Positions 13,501-26,323 of a DNA stretch of 64,000 nt are shown piece by piece. The notes under the pieces are model-generated. The model was not told where the DNA came from and did no database searches. It saw only the letters and a program-made list of their open reading frames with translations. Position numbers and translations under genes: made by a program. Source of the stretch: Halictus rubicundus (Eukaryota; Arthropoda; Insecta; Hymenoptera; Halictidae); NCBI RefSeq assembly GCF_050948215.1, contig NW_027488641.1, positions 62,001-126,000 of the forward strand, written 5' to 3'. How positions within the stretch are numbered: the stretch's first letter is position 1; each line of letters starts with the position of its first letter.

Positions 13501-14832
13501 GGATAGATGAAAGGATAGAGGATATGATAGGATAGAGGATAGGATAGGATAGAGGATAGGATAGGATAGAGGATAGGATAGGATAGAAGATAGGATAGGA
13601 GAGAGGATAGGATAGGATAGAGGATAGGACAGGATAGAGGATAGGATAGGATAGAGTATAGAATAGGATAGAGAATAGGATAGGATAGAGGATAGGATAA
13701 GATAGAGGATAGGATAGGATAGAGGATAGGATAGAGGATAGGATAGAGGATTCGATAGGATAGAGGATATTATAGGATACACGATAGGTTAGGATAGAGG
13801 ATTCGATAGGATAGAGGGCAGGATAGGGTAGAGGATAGGACAGGGGATTGGATAGGAAAGAGGATAGGATAGGATAGAGGATAGGATCGGATAGAGGACA
13901 GGATAGGTGATTGGGTAGGATAGAGGATAGGATAAGTTAGAGGATAGGATAGGATAGAGGATAGGATATAATAGAGGATAGGATCCGATAGAGGATAGGA
14001 TAGGGGATTCGTTGGATAGAGGATAGGATAGGATAGAGGATAGGATAGGATAGCGGATAGGATAGGATAGAGTATAGAATAGGATAAAGGATAGGATACG
14101 ATAGAGGATAGGATAGGATAGAGGATAGGATAGGATAGAGTATAGAGTAGGATAGAGGATAGGATAGGATAGAGAATAGGATAGGATAGAGGATAGGATA
14201 GGATACCGGATAGGATAGGATAGAGGATAGGATAGGATGGAGGATACGATAGGATAGTGGAAAGGATAGAGGATAGGATAGGATAGAGGATAGGATAGGA
14301 TAGCGGATAGGATAGGATAGAGTATAGAATAGGATAAAGGATAGGATAGGATAGATGATAAGATAGGATAGAGCATCGGATAGGGGATTGGATAGAGAAT
14401 AGGATAGGATAGAGCATAGGATAAGATAGAGGATAGGATAGGATAGAGGATAGGATAGGATAGGGGATATTATAGGATAGAGGATAGGATAGGATAGCGG
14501 ATAGGATAGCGGATAGGATAGCGGACAGGATAGGATAGAGGATAGGATAGGATAGAGGATTGGATAGAATACAGGATTTCATTGAGGATAGGATAGGATA
14601 GCGGATAGGATAGCGGACAGGATAGGATAGAGGATAGGATAGGATAGAGGATATGATAGGATAGAAGATAGGATAGGATAGAGGATAGGATAGGATAGGA
14701 TAGAGGATAGGATAGGATAGAGGATAGGATAAGATAGAGGATAGGATAGGATAGAGGATAGGATAGGATACCGGATAGGATAGGATAGAGGATAGGATAG
14801 GATGGAGGATACGATAGGATAGTGGAAAGGAT
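10555..14832 (+). repeat. Higher-order repeat, copy 1 of a ~4.27-kb dimer
   Basis: The segment recurs directly after itself with a constant offset of 4,278 bp (anchors at 10567/14845 and 11724/16002) over most of its length. It consists of two related halves: the cassette around 11724 recurs at 13789 (2,065 bp on). The left edge is set where similarity to copy 2 begins, near 10555; the right edge is where copy 2 begins. Edges are good to about 20 bp. Confidence 0.85.
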
Positions 14833-17800
14833 AGAGGATAGGATAAGATATAGGATAGGATAGGATAGAGGATAGGATAGGATAGAGGATAGGATAGGAT
14901 AGAGGATAGGATAGGATAGAGGATACGATAAGATAGAGGAAAGGATAGAGGATAGGATAGGATAGAGGATAGGATAGGTTAGAGGATAGGATAGGATAGA
15001 GGATAGGATAGGATAGAGGATAGGATAGGACAGAGGATAGGATAGGATAGAGGATAGGATAGGATAGAGGATAGGATAGGATATAAGATAGGATAGGATA
15101 GAGGATAGGATAGGATAGAGGATAGGATAGAGGATAGGATAGCATAGAGGATAGGATAGGATAGAGCATAGTATAGGATAGAGGATAGGATATAATAGAG
15201 GATAGGATCGAACAGAGGATAGGATAGGGGATTGGATTGGATAGAGGATAGGATAGGATAGAGGATAGGATAGGATAGAGGATAGGATAGGATAGAGGAT
15301 AGGATAGGATAGAGGATAGGATAGGATAGAGGATACGATAGGATAGAGGATAGGATAGGATTGAGGATAGGATAGGATAGATGATAAGATTGGATAGAGC
15401 ATCGGATAGGGGATTGGATAGAGAATAGGATAGGATAGAGCATAGGATAAGATAGAGGATAGGATAGGATAGAGGATAGGATAGGATATGGGATATTATA
15501 GGATAGAGGATAGGATAGGATAGCGGATAGGATAGCGGATAGGATAGTCGACATGATAGGATAGAGGATAGGATAGGATTTAGGATTGGATAGAATACAG
15601 GATTTCATTGAGGATAGGATAGGATAGAGGATAGGATAGAGGATAGGATAGAGGATTCGATAGGATAGAGGATTCGATAGGATAGAGGATAGGATAGGAT
15701 AGAGGATACGATAGGATAGATGAAAGGATAGAGGATATGATAGGATAGAGGATAGGATAGGATAGAGGATAGGATAGGATAGAGGATAGGATAGGATAGA
15801 AGATAGGATAGGAGAGAGGATAGGATAGGATAGAGGATAGGACAGGATAGAGGATAGGATAGGATAGAGTATAGAATAGGATAGAGAATAGGATAGGATA
15901 GAGGATAGGATAAGATAGAGGATAGGATAGGATAGAGGATAGGATAGAGGATAGGATAGAGGATTCGATAGGATAGAGGATATTATAGGATACACGATAG
16001 GTTAGGATAGAGGATTCGATAGGATAGAGGGCAGGATAGGGTAGAGGATAGGACAGGGGATTGGATAGGAAAGAGGATAGGATAGGATAGAGGATAGGAT
16101 CGGATAGAGGACAGGATAGGTGATTGGGTAGGATAGAGGATAGGATAAGTTAGAGGATAGGATAGGATAGAGGATAGGATATAATAGAGGATAGGATCCG
16201 ATAGAGGATAGGATAGGGGATTCGTTGGATAGAGGATAGGATAGGATAGAGGATAGGATAGGATAGCGGATAGGATAGGATAGAGTATAGAATAGGATAA
16301 AGGATAGGATACGATAGAGGATAGGATAGGATAGAGGATAGGATAGGATAGAGTATAGAATAGGATAGAGGATAGGATAGGATAGAGAATAGGATAGGAT
16401 AGAGGATAGGATAGGATACCGGATAGGATAGGATAGAGGATAGGATAGGATGGAGGATACGATAGGATAGTGGAAAGGATAGAGGATAGGATAGGATAGA
16501 GGATAGGATAGGATAGCGGATAGGATAGGATAGAGTATAGAATAGGATAAAGGATAGGATAGGATAGATGATAAGATAGGATAGAGCATCGGATAGGGGA
16601 TTGGATAGAGAATAGGATAGGATAGAGCATAGGATAAGATAGAGGATAGGATAGGATAGAGGATAGGATAGGATAGGGGATATTATAGGATAGAGGATAG
16701 GATAGGATAGCGGATAGGATAGCGGACAGGATAGGATAGAGGATAGGATAGGATAGAGGATTGGATAGAATACAGGATTTCATTGAGGATAGGATAGGAT
16801 AGCGGATAGGATAGCGGACAGGATAGGATAGAGGATAGGATAGGATAGAGGATATGATAGGATAGAAGATAGGATAGGATAGAGGATAGGATAGGATAGG
16901 ATAGAGGATAGGATAGGATAGAGGATAGGATAGGATAGAGAATAGGATAGGATAGAGGATAGGATAGGATACCGGATAGGATAGGATAGAGGATAGGATA
17001 GGATGGAGGATACGATAGGATAGTGGAAAGGATAGAGGATAGGAGAGGATAGAGGATAGGATAGGATAGAGGATAGGATAGGATAGAGGATAGGATAGGA
17101 TAGAGGATAGGATAGGATAGAGGATAGGATAGGATAGAGGATAGGATAGGATAGAGGATAGGATAGGATAGAGGATAGGATAGAGGATAGGATAGCATAG
17201 AGGATAGGATAGGATAGAGGATAGTATAGGATAGAGGATAGGATATAATAGAGGATAGGATCGAACAGAGGATAGGATAGGGGATTGGATTGGATAGAGG
17301 ATAGGATAGGATAGAGGATAGGATAGGATAGAGGATAGGATAGGATAGAGGATAGGATAGGATAGAGGATAGGATAGGATAGAGGATACGATAGGATAGA
17401 GGATAGGATAGGATTGAGGATAGGATAGGATAGATGATAAGATTGGATAGAGCATCGGATAGGGGATTGGATAGAGAATAGGATAGGATAGAGCATAGGA
17501 TAAGATAGAGGATAGGATAGGATAGAGGATAGGATAGGATAGGGGATATTATAGGATAGAGGATAGGATAGGATAGCGGATAGGATAGCGGATAGGATAG
17601 TCGACATGATAGGATAGAGGATAGGATAGGATTTAGGATTGGATAGAATACAGGATTTCATTGAGGATAGGATAGGATAGAGGATAGGATAGAGGATAGG
17701 ATAGAGGATTCGATAGGATAGAGGATTCGATAGGATAGAGGATAGGATAGGATAGAGGATACGATAGGATAGATGAAAGGATAGAGGATATGATAGGATA

Positions 17801-19098
17801 GAGGATAGGATAGGATAGAGGATAGGATAGGATAGAGGATAGGATAGGATAGAAGATAGGATAGGAGAGAGGATAGGATAGGATAGAGGATAGGACAGGA
17901 TAGAGGATAGGATAGGATAGAGTATAGAATAGGATAGAGAATAGGATAGGATAGAGGATAGGATAAGATAGAGGATAGGATAGGATAGAGGATAGGATAG
18001 AGGATAGGATAGAGGATTCGATAGGATAGAGGATATTATAGGATACACGATAGGTTAGGATAGAGGATTCGATAGGATAGAGGGCAGGATAGGGTAGAGG
18101 ATAGGACAGGGGATTGGATAGGAAAGAGGATAGGATAGGATAGAGGATAGGATCGGATAGAGGACAGGATAGGTGATTGGGTAGGATAGAGGATAGGATA
18201 AGTTAGAGGATAGGATAGGATAGAGGATAGGATATAATAGAGGATAGGATCCGATAGAGGATAGGATAGGGGATTCGTTGGATAGAGGATAGGATAGGAT
18301 AGAGGATAGGATAGGATAGCGGATAGGATAGGATAGAGTATAGAATAGGATAAAGGATAGGATACGATAGAGGATAGGATAGGATAGAGGATAGGATAGG
18401 ATAGAGTATAGAATAGGATAGAGGATAGGATAGGATAGAGAATAGGATAGGATAGAGGATAGGATAGGATACCGGATAGGATAGGATAGAGGATAGGATA
18501 GGATGGAGGATACGATAGGATAGTGGAAAGGATAGAGGATAGGATAGGATAGAGGATAGGATAGGATAGCGGATAGGATAGGATAGAGTATAGAATAGGA
18601 TAAAGGATAGGATAGGATAGATGATAAGATAGGATAGAGCATCGGATAGGGGATTGGATAGAGAATAGGATAGGATAGAGCATAGGATAAGATAGAGGAT
18701 AGGATAGGATAGAGGATAGGATAGGATAGGGGATATTATAGGATAGAGGATAGGATAGGATAGCGGATAGGATAGCGGATAGGATAGCGGACAGGATAGG
18801 ATAGAGGATAGGATAGGATAGAGGATTGGATAGAATACAGGATTTCATTGAGGATAGGATAGGATAGCGGATAGGATAGCGGACAGGATAGGATAGAGGA
18901 TAGGATAGGATAGAGGATATGATAGGATAGAAGATAGGATAGGATAGAGGATAGGATAGGATAGGATAGAGGATAGGATAGGATAGAGGATAGGATAAGA
19001 TAGAGGATAGGATAGGATAGAGGATAGGATAGGATACCGGATAGGATAGGATAGAGGATAGGATAGGATGGAGGATACGATAGGATAGTGGAAAGGAT
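14833..19098 (+). repeat. Higher-order repeat, copy 2 of the ~4.27-kb dimer
   Basis: This is nearly identical to the preceding copy. I noticed only a few single-base differences and one 12-bp deletion near 16.7 kb (one fewer GCGGATAGGATA block), after which the offset becomes 4,266 bp (13789/18055). The half-units begin around 16002 and 18055. The near identity indicates a recent duplication or active homogenisation, or it could be an assembly duplication. Confidence 0.85.
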
Positions 19099-21919
19099 AG
19101 AGGATAGGAGAGGATAGAGGATAGGATAGGATAGAGGATAGGATAGGATAGAGGATAGGATAGGATAGAGGATAGGATAGGATAGAGGATAGGATAGGAT
19201 AGAGGATAGGATAGGATAGAGGATAGGATAGGATAGAGGATAGGATAGGATAGAGGATATGATAGGATAGAGGATAGGATAGGATAGGGGATAGGATATA
19301 ATAGAGGATAGGATCGAACAGAGGATAGGATAGAGGATAGGATAGGATAGAGGATAGGATAGGATAGAGGATAGGATAGGATAGAGGATAGGATAGGATA
19401 GAGGATAGGATAGGATAGAGGATAGGATAGGATAGAGGATAGGATAGAGGATAGGATAAGATATAGGATAGGATAGGATAGAGGATAGGATAGGATAGAG
19501 GATAGGATAGGATAGAGGATAGGATAGGATAGAGGATACGATAAGATAGAGGAAAGGATAGGGGATAGGATAGGATAGAGGATAGGATAGGTTAGAGGAT
19601 AGGATAGGATAGAGGATAGGAGAGGATAGAGGATAGGATAGGATAGAGGATAGGATAGGATAGAGGATAGGATAGGATAGAGGATAGGATAGGATAGAGG
19701 ATAGGATAGGATAGAGGATAGGATAGGATAGAGGATATGATAGGATAGAGGATAGGATAGGATAGAGGATAGGATATAATAGAGGATAGGATCGAACAGA
19801 GGATAGGATAGAGGATAGGATAGGATAGAGGATAGGATAGGATAGAGGATAGGGTAGGATAGAGGATAGGATAGGATAGAGGATAGGATAGGATAGAGGA
19901 TAGGATAGGGGATTGGATAGAGAATAGGATAGGATAGAGGATAGGATAGGATAGAGGATAGGATAGGATAGAGGATAGGATCGGATAGAGGATAGGATAG
20001 GTGATTGGATAGGGTAGAGGATAGGATAAGATAGAGGATAGGATAGGATAGAGGATAGGATAGGATAGAGGATAGGATAGGATAGAGGATAGGATAGGTG
20101 ATTGGATAGGGTAGAGGATAGGATAAGATAGAGGATAGGATAGGATAGAGGATAGGATAGGATAGGGGATAGGATAGGATAGAGGATAGGATAGGATAGA
20201 GGATAGGATAGGATAGAGGATAGGATAGGATAGAGGATAGGATAGGATAGCGGATAGGATAGGATAGAGTATAGAATAGGATAAATGATAGGATAGGATA
20301 GAGGATAGGATAGGATAGAGGATAGGATAGGATTGAGGATAGGATAGGATAGAGGATAGGATAGGATAGAGGATAGGATAGGATAGAGTATAGAATAGGA
20401 TAGAGGATAGGATAGGATAGAGTATAGGATAGAGGATAGGTTAGAGAATTCGATAGGATAGAGGATATTATAGGATACACGATAGGTTAGGATAGAGGAT
20501 TCGATAGGATAGAGGATAGGATAGGATAGAGGATAGGATAGGATAGAGGATAGGATAGGATAGAGAATAGGATAGGATAGCTGCTATTCTAGGATAGAGG
20601 ATAGGATAGGATATAGCATACGATATTATAGAGGATAGGATAGGATAGAGGATAGGATCGGATAGAGGATAGGATCGGGGAATGGATAGGTTAGGGGATC
20701 GGATAGAATAGAGGACAGTGTAGGATAGAGGATAGGATAGGATACAGGATAGGATAGAGGATAGGATAGGATAGAGGATAGGATAGAGGATAGGATAGGA
20801 TAGAGGATAGGATAGGATAGAGGATAGGATAGGATAGAGGATAGGATAGGATAGAGGATAGGATAGGATAGAGGATAGGATAGGATAGAGGATAGGATAG
20901 GATACAGGATACGATAGGATAGAGGAAAGGATAGAGGATAGGATAGAGGATAGAGGATAGGATAGGATAGAGGATAGGATAGGATAGAGGATAGGATAGG
21001 ATAGAGGATAGGATAGGATAGAGGATAGGATAGGATAGAGGATAAGATAGGATAGAGGATAGGATAGGATAGAGGATAGGATAGGATAGAGGATAGGATA
21101 GGATAGAGGATAGGATAGGATAGAGGATAGGATAGGACAGAGGATAGGATAGGATAGAGGATAGGATAGGATAGCGGATAGGATAGCGGACAGGATAGGA
21201 TAGAGGATAGGATAGGATAGAGGATTGGATAGAATACAGGATTGCATTGAGGATAGGATAGGATAGAGGATAGGATAGAGGATAGGATAGGATAGAGGAT
21301 AGGATAGAGGATAGGATAGAGGATAGGATAGAGGATTCGATAGGATAGAGGATATTATAGGATACACGATAGGTTAGGATAGAGGATTCGATAGGATAGA
21401 GGATAGGATAGGATAGAGGATAGGATATGATAGAGGATAGGATAGGATAGAGGATAGGATAGGGGATTGGATAGGACAGAGGATAGGATAGGTTAGAGGA
21501 TAGGATCGGATAGAGGATAGGATAGGTGATTGGATAGGATAGGATAAAGGATAGGATAGGATAGAGGATAGGATATAATAGAGGATAGGATCCGGTAGAG
21601 GATAGGATAGGTTATTCGTTGGATAGAGGATAGGATAGGATAGAGGATAGGATAGGATAGATGATAAGATAGGATAGAGCATCGGATAGGGGATTGGATA
21701 GAGAATAAGATAGGATAGAGGATAGGATAAGATAGAGGATACGATAGGATAGAGGATTCGATAGGATAGAGGATATTATAGGATACACGATAGGTTAGGA
21801 TAGAGGATTCGATAGGATAGAGGGCAGGGTAGGATAGAGGATAGGACAGGGGATTGGATAGGATAGAGGATAGGATAGGATAGAGGATAGGATAGGATAG
21901 AGTATAGAATAGGATAGAG
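19099..21919 (+). repeat. Satellite between two higher-order repeat blocks
   Basis: This is mostly canonical 17-mers with cassettes also found elsewhere. TACACG markers are at 20476, 21363 and 21784. The rare variant CGGGGAATGGATAGGTTA at 20676 recurs to the right of the BEL element at 33831 and 41949. A diverged monomer GCTGCTATTCTAGG lies at about 20580. No gene is seen. Confidence 0.8.
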
Positions 21920-23688
21920 GATAGGATAGGATAGAGGATAGGATAGGATAGAGGATAGGATCGGATAGAGGATAGGATAGGTGATTGGATAGGGTAGAGG
22001 ATAGGATACGATAGAGGATAGGATAGGATAGAGGATAGGATAGGATACAGGATAGGATAGGATAGAGGATAGGATAGGATAGAGGATATGATAGGATAGA
22101 GGATAGGATAGGATAGAGGATAGGATAGGATAGGATAGAAGATAGGATAGGATAGAGGATAGGATAGGATAGAGAATAGGATAGGATAGAGGATAGGATA
22201 GGATAGAGGATAGGATATAATAGAGGATAGGATCGAACAGAGGATAGGATAGAGGATAGGATAGGATAGAGGATAGGATAGAGGATAGGATAGCATAGAG
22301 GATAGGATAGGATAGAGGATAGGATAGGATAGAGGATAGGATAGGATAGAGGATACGATAGGATAGATGAAAGGATAGAGGATATGATAGGATAGAGGAT
22401 AGGATAGGATAGAGGATAGGATAGGATAGAGTATAGAATAGGATAGAGGATAGGATAGGATAGAGGATAGGATAGGATTGAGGATAGGATAGGATAGATG
22501 ATAAGATTGGATAGAGCATCGGATAGGGGATTGGATAGAGAATAGGATAGGATAGAGCATAGGATAAGATAGAGGATAGGATAGGATAGAAGATAGGATA
22601 GGATAGGGGATATTATAGGATAGAGGATAGGATAGGATAGCGGATAGGATAGCGGATAGGATAGCGGATAGGATAGCGGACAGGATAGGATAGGATAGAG
22701 GATTGGATAGAATACAGGATTTCATTGAGGATAGGATAGGATAGAGGATAGGATAGAGGATAGGATAGAGGATTCGATAGGATAGAGGATTCGATAGGAT
22801 AGAGGATAGGATAGGATAGAGGATACGATAGGATAGATGAAAGGATAGAGGATATGATAGGATAGAGGTTAGGATAGGATAGAGGATAGGATAGGATAGA
22901 GGATAGGATAGGATAGAAGATAGGATAGGAGAGAGGATAGGATAGGATAGAGGATAGGATAGGATAGAGGATAGGATAGGATAGAGTATAGAATAGGATA
23001 GAGAATAGGATAGAATAGAGGATAGGATAAGATAGAGGATAGGATAGGATAGAGGATAGGATAGAGGATAGGATAGAGGATTCGATAGGATAGAGGATAT
23101 TATAGGATACACGATAGGTTAGGATAGAGGATTCGATAGGATAGAGGGCAGGATAGGGTAGAGGATAGGACAGGGGATTGGATAGGATAGAGGATAGGAT
23201 AGGATAGAGGATAGGATCGGATAGAGGACAGGATAGGTGATTGGATAGGATAGAGGATAGGATCGGATAGAGGATAGGATGGGTGATTGGGTAGGATAGA
23301 GGATAGGATAAGTTAGAGGATAGGATAGCATAGAGGATAGGATATAATAGAGGATAGGATCCGATAGAGGATAGGATAGGGGATTCGTTGGATAGAGGAT
23401 AGGATAGGATAGAGGATAGGATAGGACAGAGGATAGGATAGGATAGAGGATAGGATAGGATATAAGATAGGATAGGATAGAGGATAGGATAGGATAGAGG
23501 ATAGGATAGAGGATAGGATAGCATAGAGGATAGGATAGGATAGAGGATAGTATAGGATAGAGGATAGGATATAATAGAGGATAGGATCGAACAGAGGATA
23601 GGATAGGGGATTGGATTGGATAGAGGATAGGATAGGGTAGAGGATAGGATAGGATAGAGGATACGATAGGATAGATGAAAGGATAGAG
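21920..23688 (+). repeat. Higher-order repeat, copy 1 of a 1,769-bp tandem pair
   Basis: The order of variant monomers in this segment is repeated 1,769 bp further on (for example cassette edges 22519/24288, 22613/24382 and 23112/24881). The constant offset means I see no net indel between the copies. It contains TACACG markers at 23108 and, in copy 2, 24877. Confidence 0.8.
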
Positions 23689-25457
23689 GATATGATAGGA
23701 TAGAGGATAGGATAGGATAGAGGATAGGATCGGATAGAGGATAGGATAGGTGATTGGATAGGGTAGAGGATAGGATACGATAGAGGATAGGATAGGATAG
23801 AGGATAGGATAGGATACAGGATAGGATAGGATAGAGGATAGGATAGGATAGAGGATATGATAGGATAGAGGATAGGATAGGATAGAGGATAGGATAGGAT
23901 AGGATAGAAGATAGGATAGGATAGAGGATAGGATAGGATAGAGAATAGGATAGGATAGAGGATAGGATAGGATAGAGGATAGGATATAATAGAGGATAGG
24001 ATCGAACAGAGGATAGGATAGAGGATAGGATAGGATAGAGGATAGGATAGAGGATAGGATAGCATAGAGGATAGGATAGGATAGAGGATAGGATAGGATA
24101 GAGGATAGGATAGGATAGAGGATACGATAGGATAGATGAAAGGATAGAGGATATGATAGGATAGAGGATAGGATAGGATAGAGGATAGGATAGGATAGAG
24201 TATAGAATAGGATAGAGGATAGGATAGGATAGAGGATAGGATAGGATTGAGGATAGGATAGGATAGATGATAAGATTGGATAGAGCATCGGATAGGGGAT
24301 TGGATAGAGAATAGGATAGGATAGAGCATAGGATAAGATAGAGGATAGGATAGGATAGAAGATAGGATAGGATAGGGGATATTATAGGATAGAGGATAGG
24401 ATAGGATAGCGGATAGGATAGCGGATAGGATAGCGGATAGGATAGCGGACAGGATAGGATAGGATAGAGGATTGGATAGAATACAGGATTTCATTGAGGA
24501 TAGGATAGGATAGAGGATAGGATAGAGGATAGGATAGAGGATTCGATAGGATAGAGGATTCGATAGGATAGAGGATAGGATAGGATAGAGGATACGATAG
24601 GATAGATGAAAGGATAGAGGATATGATAGGATAGAGGTTAGGATAGGATAGAGGATAGGATAGGATAGAGGATAGGATAGGATAGAAGATAGGATAGGAG
24701 AGAGGATAGGATAGGATAGAGGATAGGATAGGATAGAGGATAGGATAGGATAGAGTATAGAATAGGATAGAGAATAGGATAGAATAGAGGATAGGATAAG
24801 ATAGAGGATAGGATAGGATAGAGGATAGGATAGAGGATAGGATAGAGGATTCGATAGGATAGAGGATATTATAGGATACACGATAGGTTAGGATAGAGGA
24901 TTCGATAGGATAGAGGGCAGGATAGGGTAGAGGATAGGACAGGGGATTGGATAGGATAGAGGATAGGATAGGATAGAGGATAGGATCGGATAGAGGACAG
25001 GATAGGTGATTGGATAGGATAGAGGATAGGATCGGATAGAGGATAGGATGGGTGATTGGGTAGGATAGAGGATAGGATAAGTTAGAGGATAGGATAGCAT
25101 AGAGGATAGGATATAATAGAGGATAGGATCCGATAGAGGATAGGATAGGGGATTCGTTGGATAGAGGATAGGATAGGATAGAGGATAGGATAGGACAGAG
25201 GATAGGATAGGATAGAGGATAGGATAGGATATAAGATAGGATAGGATAGAGGATAGGATAGGATAGAGGATAGGATAGAGGATAGGATAGCATAGAGGAT
25301 AGGATAGGATAGAGGATAGTATAGGATAGAGGATAGGATATAATAGAGGATAGGATCGAACAGAGGATAGGATAGGGGATTGGATTGGATAGAGGATAGG
25401 ATAGGGTAGAGGATAGGATAGGATAGAGGATACGATAGGATAGATGAAAGGATAGAG
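23689..25457 (+). repeat. Higher-order repeat, copy 2 of the 1,769-bp tandem pair
   Basis: Second copy of the preceding unit. The shared order of variants runs to about 25457. A further ~90 bp of satellite (with GGAGAGAGG) separates it from the BEL/Pao insertion at 25548. Confidence 0.8.
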
Positions 25458-25542
25458 GATATGATAGGATAGAGGATAGGATAGGATAGAGGATAGGATA
25501 GGATAGAGGATAGGATAGGATAGAAGATAGGATAGGAGAGAG

Positions 25543-25547
25543 GATAG
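25543..25547 (+). repeat. Left copy of the 5-bp target-site duplication
   Basis: GATAG directly precedes the LTR and also directly follows the other LTR at 32028. Removing the element and one GATAG restores an exact GA(GGATA)3 unit at the junction, which favours a real 5-bp duplication. A chance match is possible because GATAG is part of the satellite. Confidence 0.7.
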
Positions 25548-25731
25548 TGTTCGAGCAATCAGCTGGTCGGTGCCGCTGTGCGTCCGCACGCACACACGGC
25601 AAATTAGCGACTGCCGAACTTTGTTTGTATTGAGGACTCGGCCGTCGTCGCGGTTCGTCTCTCTCTCTCCCCGCACACTTCGGGCGGACCGAGTAGTTCG
25701 GGGTGCGCGGCGAGGGGAGAGAGCCCCGTCA

Positions 25732-25737
25732 ATATAC
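25732..25737 (+). promoter_or_regulatory. TATA-like element in the 5' LTR
   Basis: ATATAC lies in the middle of the LTR, upstream of the AATAAA at 25792, which is the expected order for U3 promoter and R polyadenylation signal. It is only a partial TATA match, so the transcription start remains unplaced. Confidence 0.3.
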
Positions 25738-25791
25738 ACGGCAATCCGTCGAGCCCTCGCTCTCTTTTCCGAGAACCGCAGTGATAACACG

Positions 25792-25797
25792 AATAAA
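25792..25797 (+). promoter_or_regulatory. AATAAA in the 5' LTR
   Basis: A perfect polyadenylation hexamer. In the 5' LTR it must be bypassed or lie upstream of the transcription start; its twin in the 3' LTR (31922) is the likely functional copy. Confidence 0.5.
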
Positions 25798-25849
25798 TCG
25801 ATTAGCTCTCCCACAAATTCCGACTTTATTTCTCAAACATTTCGCGATC

Positions 25850-25855
25850 GTAAGT
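25850..25855 (+). promoter_or_regulatory. Candidate splice donor in U5
   Basis: GATCGTAAGTTAAAG contains GTAAGT, the ideal intron start. A pyrimidine-rich stretch ending CGATCAG (AG at 26281-26282) lies 42 bp before the Gag start and could be the acceptor. Splicing would remove the primer-binding site and most of the leader. This is inferred from consensus only. Confidence 0.3.
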
Positions 25856-25897
25856 TAAAGGTTCCAACGTTACGGAACCCAACGAAGATCCAAAACA

Positions 25898-26323
25898 TTT
25901 GGTGCCGAAACCCGGGAATAGAGTGTGCCGATTTCTCTATTCCACTCGATCCACCGCAGAATTACGAAGAATTCTGTGCATCACCGCGAGTTCTGTTGTG
26001 CGCTTCCGTTGTCTCCTCGAGTGATCCGCGAGTGCATCGAGCATCTTCCGAGGCTCCGTCGCAGACAATCAGGAAGCACCTGAAAGGAAAGGAGCAAGTG
26101 AATTCTTCGAACAGAATTCGTGAGACCGTTCTCGAAAAACGGTACTTAGACCGCGTGGCGAACCGTTACGGATTCGAAAATTCCGTGACCTTCCACCGGG
26201 ACACCAACCGCTCTCGAACCGACCGAGGCAAGGTGTTTACCGCGATACGCGTAAAGTCCTTTGTCTTTCGCGTCTCGATCAGTTTGTTTTCACGTTTCGT
26301 TTTGAATTTTAACTGCCGAAACA
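25898..26323 (+). other. Untranslated leader of the BEL/Pao element
   Basis: These 426 bp lie between the 5' LTR and the Gag-Pol ATG. Apart from the primer-binding site I recognise no motif. The whole stretch from the LTR start to 26323 (776 bp) contains no ATG, so a scanning ribosome would meet the Gag-Pol start first. A different frame stays open from within the LTR to 26496 but has no ATG. Confidence 0.7.
25900..25917 (+). other. Primer-binding site, tRNA-Phe type
   Basis: TGGTGCCGAAACCCGGGA starts two bases after the LTR. Its complement ends TTTCGGCACCA, which matches the 3' end (acceptor strand, discriminator A and CCA) of animal cytoplasmic tRNA-Phe as I remember it, over 18 bases. It primes minus-strand synthesis in LTR elements. 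Confidence 0.8.

Larger units (their letters stand above)
649..25547 (+). repeat. GA(GGATA)n satellite array, left block
   Basis: About 24.9 kb of head-to-tail repeat in one orientation. The basic unit is GAGGATAGGATAGGATA (17 bp; 7 G, 7 A, 3 T, no C), which is GA followed by three GGATA. Units with one, two, four or five GGATA (7, 12, 22, 27 bp) are scattered through it, so the length steps are 5 bp. Point-mutated units (for example with CGGACAGG, GATTCG, TACACG or GAATACAGG) recur in fixed order and define longer repeats annotated separately. No unique sequence and no credible gene is present. All long open frames are on the minus strand and are explained by its lack of stop codons. Confidence 0.95.
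25548..25897 (+). repeat. 5' LTR of the BEL/Pao element
   Basis: This 350-bp sequence recurs at 31678-32027 with a fixed offset of 6,130 bp; I found no difference reading block by block. It begins TGTTCGAG and ends CCAAAACA. It holds a CT-rich stretch, a TATA-like ATATAC (25732), an AATAAA (25792) and a consensus splice donor GTAAGT (25850). It contains no ATG. Confidence 0.95.

Noticed and set aside
649..25547. CRISPR array
   Set aside because: The repeats are directly contiguous with no unique spacers, and the flanking elements are eukaryotic retrotransposons.
24382..25814. Minus-strand frames that begin in the 5' LTR and continue into satellite
   Set aside because: They are chance joins between a GC-rich LTR reading and stop-free satellite; there is no sign of an authentic fusion protein.
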